A stretch of DNA of 64,000 nt from Thermosipho ferrireducens. Its GTDB lineage: Bacteria > Thermotogota > Thermotogae > Thermotogales > Fervidobacteriaceae. The notes under the pieces were generated by a model. It did not search any database. It was not told the DNA's origin and was given only the letters and a program-made list of their open reading frames with translations. Numbering within the stretch: the first letter of the stretch is position 1; each line of letters begins with the position of its first letter. The DNA lies in the NCBI RefSeq assembly GCF_017358165.1, contig NZ_CP071446.1, positions 1,054,001 to 1,118,000 of the forward strand. Reading direction: 5' to 3'. Position numbers and translations under genes: made by a program. Shown here piece after piece: positions 27,306 through 37,979 of this stretch.

Positions 27306-28049
27306 GTGGAAAACATATTTGAAATAAAAGACTTACATGCTGTTTTGGCTGAGGAAAATGTTGAGATATTAAAGGGTGTAAATTTAACAATTAACAGAGG
27401 AGAATTACATGCGATAATGGGACCAAATGGTTCGGGAAAATCCACTCTGGCTAATGTTATAATGGGTAATCCTAAATATAAAGTTACTAAGGGAGACATA
27501 ATTTTTGAGGGCGAATCTTTACTTGATTTGTCCACAGATGAACGTGCAAAAAAGGGTATACTTCTCACATTTCAACATCCATTTGAAATAGAAGGGATAA
27601 AGTTTCAAAGTTTCCTTATCAACGCGTATAGAAAACTTCATGGCGAAAAGGAGACTTTTTCTGAATTGAATAAAATTTTAAAGGCAAGGCTTGAAAAATT
27701 AAAAGTTTCAAAGGATTTTCTGGAAAGATTCTTGAATGTGGGGTTTTCAGGTGGCGAAAAAAAGAAAGGAGAAATACTTCAAGCGTATTTTTTGAAGCCA
27801 AAATTACTTATTCTTGATGAGATAGATTCAGGGCTTGATGTTGATGCTTTAAGGATAGTGGCTGAACAAATAAAGGAAATCAAAAGAAATGGAACAAGTG
27901 TTCTGATTATAACTCATTACAAAAGGATTTTAGACTATCTGGATGTAGATAAAGTGCATGTATATGTCGATGGTAAAATAGCTATGACAGGAGATCTTAC
28001 GCTTGCAAATGAAGTTGAAGAGAAAGGTTATGCAATTGTAAGGGAGTGA
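27306..28049 (+). CDS. sufC: SUF Fe-S assembly ATPase SufC
   Basis: 247-residue ABC ATPase of the SufBCD scaffold. Walker A is GPNGSGKST (39-47), signature NVGFSGGEKKKGEIL, Walker B LLILDEIDSGLD, H-loop THYKR. I choose GTG 27306, 7 bases behind AGGAGG. An ATG at 27300 is only one base from that site. First gene of a sufCBDSU operon, the order known from Thermotoga. It energises cluster assembly or transfer by dimerising on SufB/SufD. Confidence 0.96.
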   Translation: MENIFEIKDLHAVLAEENVEILKGVNLTINRGELHAIMGPNGSGKSTLANVIMGNPKYKVTKGDIIFEGESLLDLSTDERAKKGILLTFQHPFEIEGIKFQSFLINAYRKLHGEKETFSELNKILKARLEKLKVSKDFLERFLNVGFSGGEKKKGEILQAYFLKPKLLILDEIDSGLDVDALRIVAEQIKEIKRNGTSVLIITHYKRILDYLDVDKVHVYVDGKIAMTGDLTLANEVEEKGYAIVRE

Positions 28050-28054
28050 TAAAT

Positions 28055-29449
28055 GTGGGGTATAATATAGAGATAAATGACGAAAAGTTCAATTACATAG
28101 CAAATGTTGAAATTGAATATAAATCTCTTCCAGGATTGACCCGCGAGATTATTGAGGAAATTTCAGAGGTAAAGCAAGAACCAAAGTGGATGAGAGAAAT
28201 AAGGTTGGAGTCATTGAAAGTTTTTCAAAGCTGGCATGATCCAAGATTTGGAGTAGATATAAGTGATTTAGATTTAAACAAAATTATCCCATACATAAAA
28301 CCTAAAGCGAAAAAAACGACTACCTGGGAAGAAGTTCCTGAAGAGATAAAAGAAGCTTTTGACAGGCTTGGTATTCCGGAGGCGGAGAGGAAATTTTTTG
28401 CGGGAGTGGGGGCACAATTTGATTCTGAAATTGTTTATCAACATATAAAGCAAGAATTAGAGAGCCTGGGAATTATATTTATGGATATGGAAAGTGCTGT
28501 AAAAGAGTATCCTGACCTTGTGAAAGAATATTTCATGAAGCTTGTTCCTGCATATGATCATAAATTTGCAGCTTTGCACGGGGCTATATGGAGTGGTGGA
28601 ACATTTTTGTATGTACCAAAAGGAGTTAAAGTACCACTTCCTCTGCAAGCTTATTTTTTAATGAGTAATCCAGGAATGAGTCAGTTAGAACATACAATTA
28701 TTGTTGCTGATGAAGGTGCTGAGCTTACTTTTATTGAGGGATGTTCGGCACCGAGATATAATGTTATAAATTTACATACAGGAATGGTTGAAATATATGT
28801 AAAAAAGCATGCAAAAGTAAAATATATGACTATTCAAAACTGGAGTAAAAATACTTATAATTTAAATACGAAACGTGCTATAGTGGAAGAAGACGGTGTG
28901 ATGTCCTGGATCTCTGGTTCTTTGGGGAGTATGAAAACTATGCTTTATCCGATGACTATATTAAAAGGTAAAGGGGCTAAAGCAGAAAGCCTGGGAATAA
29001 CTTATGCAGGTCCAGGTCAGCATATGGATACAGGTTCTAAAGTGGTACATCTGGCACCATATACGAGCTCTACCATAGATGCTCGAAGTATAAGTGTTGG
29101 TGGTGGCTGGGCATTTTACCGCGGATTACTGAGAATAGGAGAAAATGCAGAAAAGAGTAAAGCTCATGTTCAATGTACTGCATTAATGCTTGACAATGAT
29201 TCTAAAAGTGACACTGTTCCAATAATCGAAGTTTACAACAGTGATTCTGATATAGGTCATGAAGCGCGGATAGGTAGAATAAAAGAGGAACAAATCTTTT
29301 ATCTTATGTCAAGAGGCTTGAGTGAATCGGAAGCTAAGAGTTTGATTGTAAAAGGTTTTATAGAACCGATAGTCAGTAGTTTGCCTTTTGAATATGCTGT
29401 TGAGCTAAACAGGCTTATTGAGATGGAAATAGAATCATCGATAGGGTGA
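28055..29449 (+). CDS. sufB: SUF Fe-S assembly scaffold SufB
   Basis: 464 residues, normal length. It contains FFAGVGAQFDSE, HGAIWSGGTFLYVPKGVKV, LTFIEGCSAPRYNVINLHTGMVEIYV, GSKVVHLAPYTSS and the C-terminal FYLMSRGLSESEAKSLIVKGFIEPI. These are the beta-helix and SufC-contacting helices. GTG 28055 is favoured because AGGGAG lies about 8 bases before it; GTG 28046, overlapping the sufC stop, coincides with that site. SufB binds the nascent cluster as part of SufBC2D. Confident. Confidence 0.96.
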   Translation: MGYNIEINDEKFNYIANVEIEYKSLPGLTREIIEEISEVKQEPKWMREIRLESLKVFQSWHDPRFGVDISDLDLNKIIPYIKPKAKKTTTWEEVPEEIKEAFDRLGIPEAERKFFAGVGAQFDSEIVYQHIKQELESLGIIFMDMESAVKEYPDLVKEYFMKLVPAYDHKFAALHGAIWSGGTFLYVPKGVKVPLPLQAYFLMSNPGMSQLEHTIIVADEGAELTFIEGCSAPRYNVINLHTGMVEIYVKKHAKVKYMTIQNWSKNTYNLNTKRAIVEEDGVMSWISGSLGSMKTMLYPMTILKGKGAKAESLGITYAGPGQHMDTGSKVVHLAPYTSSTIDARSISVGGGWAFYRGLLRIGENAEKSKAHVQCTALMLDNDSKSDTVPIIEVYNSDSDIGHEARIGRIKEEQIFYLMSRGLSESEAKSLIVKGFIEPIVSSLPFEYAVELNRLIEMEIESSIG

Positions 29450-29459
29450 GGTGCAAAAA

Positions 29460-30599
29460 ATGGAAAAAACTATTGAGCTAAAACATGGAGACAATAAAGC
29501 TGTAATAGCTATTTCAAAAGAGTTAAAAAGAGATGATTATGGAAGGGACACTTTTACAAAAGTTCTTAAAAGTATTTCTAATGCTTATTTAAAAGAATAT
29601 GTGAAAGAAAAATATGAAGAGTATGAAAAAATAGGTTTTCCTGTGTGGAAAAGAACAAACATAGAAAATTTCAATTTATTAAGCTATGAATATAAACAAT
29701 ATTTTGATACTCTGGATAAGTCCGGGGTTGAGCTGTTAAAAAAACTTGATTTTGATGGTTCTCATAGAAAATTCGTTTTGCTTTCAGATGTGTTTTCATT
29801 TGAAGGTGATTATATAGTTATTGAGGACGATAAACTAATTAAGAAAGAATATGGTCAAACTATATCGAATGATCTTATCCATGTTAAAAAAGGTAGTTTA
29901 ACTTTAATAAGAATATTAAGACCGGAAATGTTTTCAAACCATACCACGAGAATTTTGGTTTCCGAGGGTGCAAGTCTTACCGTTTATAATATTCATGAAG
30001 TTCATGGAAATTCATACCATTTTGATAATGTTTTTATCGAAGTTGAAGAGAAAGCAAATGTGAAAGTCAGGGATTTTTATGCGGGAAGTGGTGTCAGTGT
30101 AGGATATTTTGGAGTTAAGATGAGTGGAAAAGAAGCTAATGTGGATTTGAAGCCGTATTTTATAGGAACGGGAAATGGAAGATTTGATTTGCTTTATATG
30201 TTGAGGTTTGTTGGTATGGAGAATACTGGTGTAATTAAAGCCGAGGGGACACTTGCAAACAATAGCAAATTGGTGTTTAGAGGAATTCTCGATTTGAAAA
30301 AAGGTGCCAAAAACTCCGTTGCTGAAGAGTCGGAGAAGGCAATATTATTGTCAAAAGATGCAAAAATGGAGGCAATCCCAAGTTTATGGGTTGATGAAAA
30401 TGAAGTAACTGCATCACACGCTGCGAGTTCTGCTCCGTTAGATGATAATGCCATTTTTTATCTTATGAGCCGAGGTTTTTCAAAAGATGAGGCAAAAAGG
30501 TATATAATTGAAGGAATTTATGAGGAACTTATTCAAGAGCTAAAAAAGTATGGATTAGAGGGGATGGTTGAAAATGCTCTTAAAGGGGTTGTTGGATGA
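29460..30599 (+). CDS. sufD: SUF Fe-S assembly protein SufD
   Basis: 379 residues, paralogue of SufB and its partner in SufBC2D. It shares the C-terminal pattern [39 protein letters not shown] and the beta-helix core. The N-terminal third is divergent, as usual. ATG 29460 lies behind GTGAGGTG; the upstream in-frame GTG 29451 is inside that site. The gene overlaps the start of sufS, so the five suf genes are coupled. Confidence 0.94.
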   Translation: MEKTIELKHGDNKAVIAISKELKRDDYGRDTFTKVLKSISNAYLKEYVKEKYEEYEKIGFPVWKRTNIENFNLLSYEYKQYFDTLDKSGVELLKKLDFDGSHRKFVLLSDVFSFEGDYIVIEDDKLIKKEYGQTISNDLIHVKKGSLTLIRILRPEMFSNHTTRILVSEGASLTVYNIHEVHGNSYHFDNVFIEVEEKANVKVRDFYAGSGVSVGYFGVKMSGKEANVDLKPYFIGTGNGRFDLLYMLRFVGMENTGVIKAEGTLANNSKLVFRGILDLKKGAKNSVAEESEKAILLSKDAKMEAIPSLWVDENEVTASHAASSAPLDDNAIFYLMSRGFSKDEAKRYIIEGIYEELIQELKKYGLEGMVENALKGVVG

Positions 30600-31815
30600 C
30601 TTCCCAGTATTACAGCGAACAATAAACGGAAAAAATTTAATTTACCTCGATAGTGCTGCAAGTTCTTTAAAACCTTCAAAAGTTGTTGATAAAGTTGCAG
30701 AATTTTATTCTTATCACTATGCAAATGTCCATAGGGCTGTCCATACATTAGCGAGTGAATCTACTGAGATGATGGAAAATTCAAGAAGCAATATTGCTAA
30801 ACTTTTGAATGCGGAAAGTGAAGAAATAGTATTTACCAGCGGAACTACTATGTCTATCAATTTTATTGTGGAATCATTTGTAAGAACAGGTATATTGAAG
30901 AAAAACGATGCAGTTTTAGTAACCGCAGTTGAGCATCATGCGAATTTTGTACCGTGGTTAAGAATGTCAAAATTGCACGGTTTTTCATTTAAGGCGGTAA
31001 AACCGTCTGGAAGATTTGGGGAGCTTTTAATAGACGATTTTGCTCAGTTTACCGGAGAAAATCCAAAGATTCTGGCAATTACAGGGCATTCAAATGTTAC
31101 AGGGCAGGTTATAAACATAAAGAAGATAAGAGAGCTTTTTCCAGATACTATTTTAATTGTAGATGGAGCTCAACTTTTGCCTCATAACAAAGTAGATGTT
31201 AAGGATTTGAACATAGATTTTTTAGTGTTTTCTGCTCATAAAATGCTTGGACCAAGTGGTATAGGAGTACTTTACGGGAAGAAAAAACTTCTGGAAAAGA
31301 TGGAACCGTTTTTGTACGGCGGTGAGATGATAGACAAAGTCACATTAGAGGATGTTACCTTTAATGTGTTGCCTTACAAATTTGAAGCAGGTACTCCTCA
31401 CATAGCTGGAATTGTAGGATTTGGTGTAGCAGTGGATTATTTGAATTCGATAGGTTTTGAAAACATTTCCGAACATGTGTCTGAATTAACACAATACGCT
31501 ATAGATAAAATTTCTAAGTTAGATTTTGTTGAAATATATGGACCACTTAATGAGGAACATCATGCTATATTAAGTTTCAACATTGATGGTGTGCACCCAC
31601 ACGATGTTGCGCACATGCTTGATCAGGAATTCGGTATAGCAGTAAGAAGTGGGCATCATTGTGCTCAGCCACTTATGAGTATTTTAAAAGATGAAAGCAA
31701 GTTGTCCTTATTTCCTAATGCAACCTGTCGGGCGAGTTTTTATATTTATAACACAAAAGATGATATAGATATTCTTGTTGATGGAATAAAGTTCGTGAAG
31801 AGGTGGTTTAGTTGA
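30574..31815 (+). CDS. sufS: Cysteine desulfurase SufS
   Basis: PLP enzyme releasing sulfur from cysteine. 413 residues. It begins with the type II signature [17 protein letters not shown]. The PLP lysine is K223 in [10 protein letters not shown] and the persulfide-carrying Cys is C363 in RSGHHCAQP, the type II form. [11 protein letters not shown] and [13 protein letters not shown] are further signatures. Start at ATG 30574 behind GAGGGG; TTG 30568 is equally possible. The sulfur is delivered to SufU, encoded immediately downstream with a 1-base overlap. Confidence 0.95.
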   Translation: MLLKGLLDDFPVLQRTINGKNLIYLDSAASSLKPSKVVDKVAEFYSYHYANVHRAVHTLASESTEMMENSRSNIAKLLNAESEEIVFTSGTTMSINFIVESFVRTGILKKNDAVLVTAVEHHANFVPWLRMSKLHGFSFKAVKPSGRFGELLIDDFAQFTGENPKILAITGHSNVTGQVINIKKIRELFPDTILIVDGAQLLPHNKVDVKDLNIDFLVFSAHKMLGPSGIGVLYGKKKLLEKMEPFLYGGEMIDKVTLEDVTFNVLPYKFEAGTPHIAGIVGFGVAVDYLNSIGFENISEHVSELTQYAIDKISKLDFVEIYGPLNEEHHAILSFNIDGVHPHDVAHMLDQEFGIAVRSGHHCAQPLMSILKDESKLSLFPNATCRASFYIYNTKDDIDILVDGIKFVKRWFS

Positions 31816-32219
31816 TGTATTCAGAACTTGTTATGGATTATGCAAAATTAACGAAATATAAGGGAAAGTTAAATAATGCAACTTTTATACAAGAAGGGAA
31901 GAACTTATCGTGTGGTGATGAAATAACGTTGTATGTGAAGATAGAAAGTGATAAAGTTAAAGAAATAAAGTTTGAAGGTATCGGTTGTGCAATTAGTCAG
32001 GCATCTGCAAATCTTATGATAGAAACTGTGAGTGGGAAGAATTTATCTGAAGTGAAGGAAATAATTAAAAATGCCGTGGCAATGGCAAGAGGAGAGGAAT
32101 TTTCTGAAGAAGTGTTGGAAACAGTGGCACAACTGGCAGATATAAAAAATTATCCAATGAGAATTAAGTGTTTTCTTCTTGCGTGGAAAACATTGGAAAT
32201 GGCTTTAAATGAAAAATAA
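31815..32219 (+). CDS. sufU: Zinc-dependent sulfurtransferase SufU
   Basis: 134 residues of the NifU/IscU-like family. Ligand residues C33 and D35 (LSCGDE), C58 (IGCAISQAS) and C119 (IKCFLLAW) correspond to C41, D43, C66 and C128 of Bacillus SufU, which binds zinc and accepts the persulfide from SufS. Genomic partnership with sufS supports SufU rather than IscU. ATG 31815 overlaps the sufS stop (TGATG). It ends the operon, before a strong bidirectional terminator. Confidence 0.94.
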   Translation: MYSELVMDYAKLTKYKGKLNNATFIQEGKNLSCGDEITLYVKIESDKVKEIKFEGIGCAISQASANLMIETVSGKNLSEVKEIIKNAVAMARGEEFSEEVLETVAQLADIKNYPMRIKCFLLAWKTLEMALNEK

Positions 32220-32227
32220 TGATTTGA

Positions 32228-32258
32228 AAAAGGTTCCCCGTATGGGGAACCTTTTTTT
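32228..32258. terminator. Bidirectional terminator between sufU and gdhA
   Basis: AAGGTTCCCC/GGGGAACCTT stem with a 3-base loop, flanked by A and T runs on both sides. It serves the convergent suf operon and gdhA. Confidence 0.9.
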
Positions 32259-32270
32259 CGATTTTTTAGA

Positions 32271-33554
32271 TTACATTGGGTAATATCCTCTTTTCTTAAC
32301 AGCTTCTGCTACTCTCTGTATCGCAACTATGTAAGCAGCTGTTCTCATGTCTGTATTGTATTTTTGTTTAGTTGCGTAAACTTCTCCAAATGATTTAATC
32401 ATAATCTTTGTTAATTTCTTTCTGATATCTTCAATTTCCCAGAAATGGCTTTGTAAATCCTGGACCCATTCAAAGTAAGATACTGTAACACCACCAGCGT
32501 TTGCAAGGATATCAGGAACGATTAAAATGTCTTTTGAATTGAGAATTTCTTCTGCTTCCCTTGTTGTAGGTCCATTTGCACCTTCAATTATTATTTTTGC
32601 TTTGACTTCTTTTGCAATTTTATCATCTATTGCATTTTCAAGAGCTGCTGGAATTAAGATATCTACGTCGAGTGTAAGAAGTTCTTCGTTTGTTATAGGA
32701 GTTCCTTTTGGATAACCTTTTATAACTCCCCCATTTTCATCTCTATACTTAATAAGCTCATCAATATCTAAGCCGTTTTCGTTGTAAATACCGCCACTTA
32801 CATCACTGACTGCAACTATTTTTGCACCATATTCTTCGTTTAAAATCTTTGCACTGAATGATCCAACGTTTCCAAATCCCTGTATTGCAACAGTAGCTTT
32901 TGAAATGTCGATACCTTTTACTTTACAGGCTTCTGCTGATGTTATTGCAACGCCCCTACCAGTAGCTTCCGGTCTACCTTCAGAACCTCCTATGTCAAGA
33001 GGCTTACCGGTAACTACACCGAGTGTTGTGTATCCCACATTCATGCTGTATGTATCCATGTACCATGCCATGATTTTTGCGTTTGTATTCACATCAGGGG
33101 CTGGTATATCTTTAGCTGGACCTACCATCATGTGGATTTCAGAGAAAAACCTTCTGCTTAATTTTTCAAGTTCTCTTTCGGAAAGTTTTGATGGATCGAC
33201 TCTCACTCCACCTTTACCGCCGCCATATGGAAGGTTAACAACAGCACACTTCCACGTCATCCAGAAAGCAAGTGAAGAAACTTCGTCGAGGTTTGTTTCC
33301 GGATGGTATCTTATGCCGCCCTTAGCAGGCCCGCGAGCAGTGTTATGCTGCACTCTATATCCTTCAAATATTTCTACTCTACCATCGTCCATGACAACTG
33401 GAAAATGGACAACCAGAGATCTTTGAGGCCAGAGCAAAAAATTTCCAATTCTTGGATCTAAGTCCATGAGTTCTGCTGCCTTTAGGAACTGTTTCTGTGC
33501 CATTTCATAAAGAGGACCGGGGGTTTGTAAATTTCCGAGTTTGCTAATCTCCAT
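32271..33554 (-). CDS. gdhA: Glutamate dehydrogenase (NAD(P)H)
   Basis: 427 residues; interconverts glutamate and 2-oxoglutarate plus ammonia. Conserved lysines are K78 (GPAKGGIRYHP), K102 (WMTWKCAVVNLPYGGGKGG) and K114. The Rossmann domain shows GFGNVGSFSAKIL, and ATGRGV and the NAGGVTVSYFEW region are present. ATG behind AGGGAGGT. Length fits the hexameric enzymes of archaea and thermophilic bacteria. It stands alone between a shared terminator and the fhs operon and may link amino-acid fermentation with ammonium metabolism. Cofactor preference cannot be read here. Confidence 0.96.
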   Translation of the reverse strand: MEISKLGNLQTPGPLYEMAQKQFLKAAELMDLDPRIGNFLLWPQRSLVVHFPVVMDDGRVEIFEGYRVQHNTARGPAKGGIRYHPETNLDEVSSLAFWMTWKCAVVNLPYGGGKGGVRVDPSKLSERELEKLSRRFFSEIHMMVGPAKDIPAPDVNTNAKIMAWYMDTYSMNVGYTTLGVVTGKPLDIGGSEGRPEATGRGVAITSAEACKVKGIDISKATVAIQGFGNVGSFSAKILNEEYGAKIVAVSDVSGGIYNENGLDIDELIKYRDENGGVIKGYPKGTPITNEELLTLDVDILIPAALENAIDDKIAKEVKAKIIIEGANGPTTREAEEILNSKDILIVPDILANAGGVTVSYFEWVQDLQSHFWEIEDIRKKLTKIMIKSFGEVYATKQKYNTDMRTAAYIVAIQRVAEAVKKRGYYPM

Positions 33555-33758
33555 TTTTATACCTCCCTGAATTTAGTGGTGCAACTTAATTATTGCTTAT
33601 TTGTGTAACTTTGGCAAACTCGATATTTTGTGAAAATCCTAACATAATTTGTTTTCATAGACAAATATTGTTCTTTTCTTTTCATTGCAAAAGTATGCTA
33701 ATTTTAGCTTCTTTATATATTTCAGTAAGTGTCAACAAAAGATTAACAAATAAACTGT

Positions 33759-35414
33759 TTATGAAAGCCCAACAATATTTCCGTCATCATCAATATCTAT
33801 ATTCACGGCGTTTGGTATTCTGGAAAGACCGGGCATTCTCATAATATCTCCAGCAAGAGCTACTACGAATCCCGCTCCTGCTGAAAGTTCAAAATCACGT
33901 ATTGTGAAAGCATAATCAGATGGTGCATTAAGTTTTTTTGGATCATCAGAAATGCTTGCCTGGGTTTTTGCAACAATTACAGGCAGATTTGAATATCCGT
34001 GTTTTTCTAAAAACTTTAATTTGGCTTTGGCTTTATCAGTATAAATAACGTTACCTGCCCTATAAATTTCTTTAGCTAATATTTCAATTTTTTCTTTTAT
34101 GGACATGTTCGAATTTATGAGAGGTGTGGCACAGTTTTCTTTCGCATTTTCTATTATGAGTTTTGCGAGTTCTTCTGCGCCTTTACTTCCTTTTTCAAAT
34201 GCTCGAACGAATGCGTGTGGAACTTTGCAATATTTTGAAAATTGATTTAATTCTTTTTCAGTGTCTGTATCAAAAACATTTAAAGCAACTATTACAGGTA
34301 CATTGTATTTTTTTAAGTTCTCATAATGTACAAAAAGGTTTCCCATCCCTTTTAACATAGCTTCTACATTTTCTTTTGAGAGTTCGTCTTTTTTTACTCC
34401 ACCGTGATATTTGAGAGCTTTAATTGTGGCCACCAAAACCACGGCATTCACGTTAAATCCTGCAATCGGTGAGACAAAATCGAGGAATTTTTCAGCTCCA
34501 AGATCGGCAGCAAAACCGGCTTCAGTAACTACATAATCGGATAATTTCAACGCTATCTTTGTTGCAATAATGCTATTTGTTCCATGAGCTATGTTGGCAA
34601 AAGGACCGCCGTGAATAAATGCAGGAGTATTTTCTATTGTTTGAACAAGATTTGGATTTATGGCATCTTTTAAAAGAGCTGCCATTGCACCTTGAACGTT
34701 TAAATCTTTGACTTTTACTAACTTTTTATCGTATGTTTGTGCAACTACAATATTTGAAATCTTCTTCTTCAGATCTTTTAAATCTTTTGCAAGACATAGT
34801 ATTGCCATTATTTCAGAGGCAGCTGTTATTATAAAACCCTCTTCTCGAGGATGTCCGTTTGCACTTCCACCTAACGCTATAACAATATTTCTAAGCGCGC
34901 GATCATTCATATCAATAGCTCGTTTCCAATAAACTTTTGTGGGATCTATTTTTAGTTCATTGCCAAATTTTATATGAGCGTCAATTACTGCTGAGAGAAG
35001 ATTATGAGCGGCGGTTACAGCATGGATGTCTCCTGTGAAATGGAGGTTGATGTTTTCCATTGGAAGAACTTGAGAATAACCTCCACCAGCTGCCCCTCCT
35101 TTTATACCAAATACAGGGCCAAGCGAAGGTTCTCTTAAAGTAACTATGGAGTTTTTTCCTAATTTATTAAGTGCCATGGAAAGACCTATGCTTGTAGTGG
35201 TTTTTCCTTCTCCAGCGGGTGTTGGTGTAATAGCTGTCACCAATATTAATTTTCCATCATTTTTATTTTTTAACGTATCAAGTATTTTGTGGTCAATTTT
35301 TGCGATGTATTTACCATATGGTTCTACGTATTTTTCTGGAATGTTTAAAGAATCAGCGATTTCAGAAATTTTTTTCAATTTGGCTTCGTGAGCTATTTCT
35401 ATATCACTTTTCAC
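33759..35414 (-). CDS. fhs: Formate--tetrahydrofolate ligase
   Basis: 551 residues, the normal length. ATP-dependent activation of formate to 10-formyl-THF for one-carbon metabolism. The P-loop [11 protein letters not shown] lies at 64-74; [12 protein letters not shown] and [20 protein letters not shown] are diagnostic. GTG start behind a near-perfect AGGAGGGG. It overlaps the upstream kinase gene by 11 bases and is the last of an unusual transcript with Hsp33 and the kinase. No terminator is evident in the gap to gdhA. Confident. Confidence 0.97.
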   Translation of the reverse strand: MKSDIEIAHEAKLKKISEIADSLNIPEKYVEPYGKYIAKIDHKILDTLKNKNDGKLILVTAITPTPAGEGKTTTSIGLSMALNKLGKNSIVTLREPSLGPVFGIKGGAAGGGYSQVLPMENINLHFTGDIHAVTAAHNLLSAVIDAHIKFGNELKIDPTKVYWKRAIDMNDRALRNIVIALGGSANGHPREEGFIITAASEIMAILCLAKDLKDLKKKISNIVVAQTYDKKLVKVKDLNVQGAMAALLKDAINPNLVQTIENTPAFIHGGPFANIAHGTNSIIATKIALKLSDYVVTEAGFAADLGAEKFLDFVSPIAGFNVNAVVLVATIKALKYHGGVKKDELSKENVEAMLKGMGNLFVHYENLKKYNVPVIVALNVFDTDTEKELNQFSKYCKVPHAFVRAFEKGSKGAEELAKLIIENAKENCATPLINSNMSIKEKIEILAKEIYRAGNVIYTDKAKAKLKFLEKHGYSNLPVIVAKTQASISDDPKKLNAPSDYAFTIRDFELSAGAGFVVALAGDIMRMPGLSRIPNAVNIDIDDDGNIVGLS

Positions 35415-36645
35415 CAGACTCCCCTCCTGTTATTTCAAATTTTGTAAATCCATTGTAGCTCTCTAAATGAATTTTTAAATTCATTTGTTCGCATAATGTT
35501 TTAACAATGAATAACCCCAAACCATGACCTTTTGATGAGCGTGATTTGTAAAATCTTTCAAAAATTTTTGATTGTTCCTCTTTACTTATTCCTTTTCCAT
35601 GGTCAATAACAACGATACTGTTTTTATATAATTGTACTTCAAATGGAGGAGAACCATGTTGTATAGCATTATCAAGTAAAATTGAGATGATTCTTTCTAA
35701 TCCTTTTTCATTGGCTACAATTGTTCCTTCGCCTGAAAGTAATATTTTTTTGCCATATTGTTTTTCCTTTTCTGCTACTATTTGTGAGACTAATTTTTTA
35801 AGTTCTATTGGTGTCAGTTCAAGAGTAACGTTACTTGAGATAAACAGCATATTTTCAACTAAATGTTTCATAGTGTAAGCTGTTTCACAAATAGAATTTA
35901 TTGATTCTTCAAGTACTTCTTTATTTTTACTTCCCCATCTTTTCAACATTTCAGTGTATCCTATTAAATTAGCTATTGGTGTTTTTAATTCATGTGACAC
36001 GTTTGAAACAAATTCCTCCTGAAGTTTGTAATACTTTTCTAATCTTTCCATAAGTTTGTTAAATTTTTCTATTAATTCGTCTACTTCATCGTGGGTATTC
36101 GGTTTCAATAATCTAAATCCAAGATCTCTTCCGTCTAAAGATTCTATTTGTTTTACAAAACTTCGGAGATGCTTGGTAGAGGAACGTGTTATAAAAAAAG
36201 TAAGGACGGTTACAATCCCGGAGGAGAGTATTACCATAAATACAAACAAAATTTTTATGCGCTCTACAAAATTAATTGTAGGGGTTATATCCCGGCCGAT
36301 TATTACTTTTGAGGGAAAGGAAAGAAATATGTAGTATCTATTGTCGATCTTTTTGAGCCCTTTTTCTGTTATTGGTCCTATCCCATAAGGATCAAGAACT
36401 ACTTTTCCATTTTTAGACACATAAAAATCTCGACGAGGCCCCATCCACATCATTCCCTGCATCATTCCAGACATGTTTCCTTTGTTCATTATGTTGTTAA
36501 AAATATGGGGAATTGATGAAATATCTTTTATTTGAGTATTTATTGCTGTCTGCTTTACTAAAAGGTATATACCAGTTAAAACTATTGACATGACTATTGT
36601 TACCACTAAAGTGGTCACCAGAGTAATTTTTGTTGACAGACTCAC
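35404..36645 (-). CDS. Membrane sensor histidine kinase with Met-rich loop
   Basis: 413 residues. TM1 at about 7-30 and TM2 at 131-153 enclose a short external domain containing seven Met within residues 53-68 (motif M-M-Q-G-M-M-W-M). HAMP follows (about 154-207), then HisKA with H218 in [10 protein letters not shown] and a HATPase domain with [18 protein letters not shown] and GHGLGLFIV. Met-rich segments bind Cu(I)/Ag(I) in other systems, so metal or oxidative sensing is a guess. GTG start overlaps the hslO stop by 4 bases. No response regulator is adjacent. Confidence 0.92.
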   Translation of the reverse strand: MSLSTKITLVTTLVVTIVMSIVLTGIYLLVKQTAINTQIKDISSIPHIFNNIMNKGNMSGMMQGMMWMGPRRDFYVSKNGKVVLDPYGIGPITEKGLKKIDNRYYIFLSFPSKVIIGRDITPTINFVERIKILFVFMVILSSGIVTVLTFFITRSSTKHLRSFVKQIESLDGRDLGFRLLKPNTHDEVDELIEKFNKLMERLEKYYKLQEEFVSNVSHELKTPIANLIGYTEMLKRWGSKNKEVLEESINSICETAYTMKHLVENMLFISSNVTLELTPIELKKLVSQIVAEKEKQYGKKILLSGEGTIVANEKGLERIISILLDNAIQHGSPPFEVQLYKNSIVVIDHGKGISKEEQSKIFERFYKSRSSKGHGLGLFIVKTLCEQMNLKIHLESYNGFTKFEITGGESGEK

Positions 36646-37517
36646 AACTTTTCCTCCTGCTTTTCATTTAATATTTTTCTTAACTCATCTTTTTTAAAAG
36701 TGTATTTTGTATTACACCATTTACAGATTACCTCTGCTTCTCCTTTTTGAATTAGAAAATTTAATTCTTTTTCTGGTAACACTTTCAATGAATTGATAGC
36801 TTTGCTTTGTGTGCAGTCACATGAAAAAGAAACTTCTGTGGTAAGTACTTCTTCTAAATTATTTTCAAATACATATTTTAACACTTCTATTGGTGAATTT
36901 TCATAAAGGGCTTTTGTAATAGGATTTATTTTTGTAAATCTTTTTTCTATTTCTGTTACAATTTTATCATCAATGGAACCGTTTAAAATTTGAATTATCA
37001 ACCCTCCTGAGTTTGTGATATTTCCACTTTCGTCAAATGATAGTCCTAATGAGATAGCTGTTGGGATTTGTTCAGAAATTGTAAAATAATAGGCTAAATC
37101 TTCTGCAATTTCTCCTGTTTTAAGTGGAACTGAAGATATGTAAGGATTTTTAAGACCTAAATCTCTTATAACTTTTAAAGTCCCTTTACCTATAACTTCT
37201 TTAAGACTATTAAATTTGTGCTCTGGAGGTAATTCCAAATTTTTCGGTATAACGTAACCTCTTACTCGTCCGGAAGCTCTTACCTGAGAGGCGATTTTTT
37301 TTAAAACCCCTTTTCCTTCTATGAGAAGCGTCCATGTTTCGTTAATTGAGAGCCATGGAAGAACAAGTGAAACTCCTGTTATTGCTCTTCCAAGAGCAAT
37401 AGCAGGTAACAAAGAAAGATTATGTTTTCTTATGGTTTCTTTAACCAGCTCGGTGCTATTTATAACGGAGAATCTTACATTAGCATTATAAGCTGTGCCG
37501 TAATGTAACCTGGTCAT
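36642..37517 (-). CDS. hslO: Redox-regulated chaperone Hsp33
   Basis: 291 residues. Holdase activated by oxidation and heat when its zinc is released. The C-terminal zinc site has C233 and C235 (SCDC) and C265 and C268 (CKWC). GRAITGVSLVLPWLS and GEIAEDLAYYFTISEQIPTAISLG mark the N-terminal domain. ATG behind AAAGGAG. Placed upstream of and coupled to a Met-rich histidine kinase and fhs, and 27 bases after a small unknown gene. The set suggests oxidative-stress control. Confidence 0.95.
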   Translation of the reverse strand: MTRLHYGTAYNANVRFSVINSTELVKETIRKHNLSLLPAIALGRAITGVSLVLPWLSINETWTLLIEGKGVLKKIASQVRASGRVRGYVIPKNLELPPEHKFNSLKEVIGKGTLKVIRDLGLKNPYISSVPLKTGEIAEDLAYYFTISEQIPTAISLGLSFDESGNITNSGGLIIQILNGSIDDKIVTEIEKRFTKINPITKALYENSPIEVLKYVFENNLEEVLTTEVSFSCDCTQSKAINSLKVLPEKELNFLIQKGEAEVICKWCNTKYTFKKDELRKILNEKQEEKL

Positions 37518-37544
37518 TTTAAAATATTCGCTCCTTTTTAAAGA

Positions 37545-37754
37545 TTAATTTAGATATTTTCTGGTAGCGGCTTTTACAGCATCAATATTGTCAGAAAACA
37601 TTACTTTTTTGACTTCGAAATTTATGAGATTGTTCTTATAAACAATTTCCAGAATTTTATCTACATGCTTTTGTGATGGAATATAGAGAATTGGTATTAC
37701 ATGAAAGTCTTTTTCACCGAATAAAACCAACCAATAAACAGGCATGTTTTTCAT
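37545..37754 (-). CDS. Small uncharacterised protein, 69 aa
   Basis: I recognise no family. It is probably real: ATG lies 7 bases behind GGGAGGTGG, it runs with and is 27 bases from hslO, and residues look coding (VYWLVLFGEKDFHVIPILYI, then charged helix VDKILEIVYKNN). It is soluble with no Cys. It is the apparent first gene of the hslO-kinase-fhs transcript. It may be a small alpha-beta fold; function unknown. Confidence 0.65.
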   Translation of the reverse strand: MKNMPVYWLVLFGEKDFHVIPILYIPSQKHVDKILEIVYKNNLINFEVKKVMFSDNIDAVKAATRKYLN

Positions 37755-37979
37755 TCAATTCCACCTCCCTGGTTTTAGCTTTTTTTGGTACAGTTAAATT
37801 AAATGTCTTACAATATGTATCTGTGTTTCTTAAAATCGGTGGAATCGTGGAAAATTAAGGATAAACAGGAACCAAAAAACATGGATGGAAAATAAACAGA
37901 CGGGTTTCAACCTTATTATACAACATTTTTGACATATTTTGCAAGTGTGCAAAATTTTAGTTCTCTGTCAGATGATTTG

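Noticed and set aside
32905..33426. 173-residue open frame on the + strand
   Set aside because: Antisense to gdhA with no ribosome site; gdhA is unmistakable.
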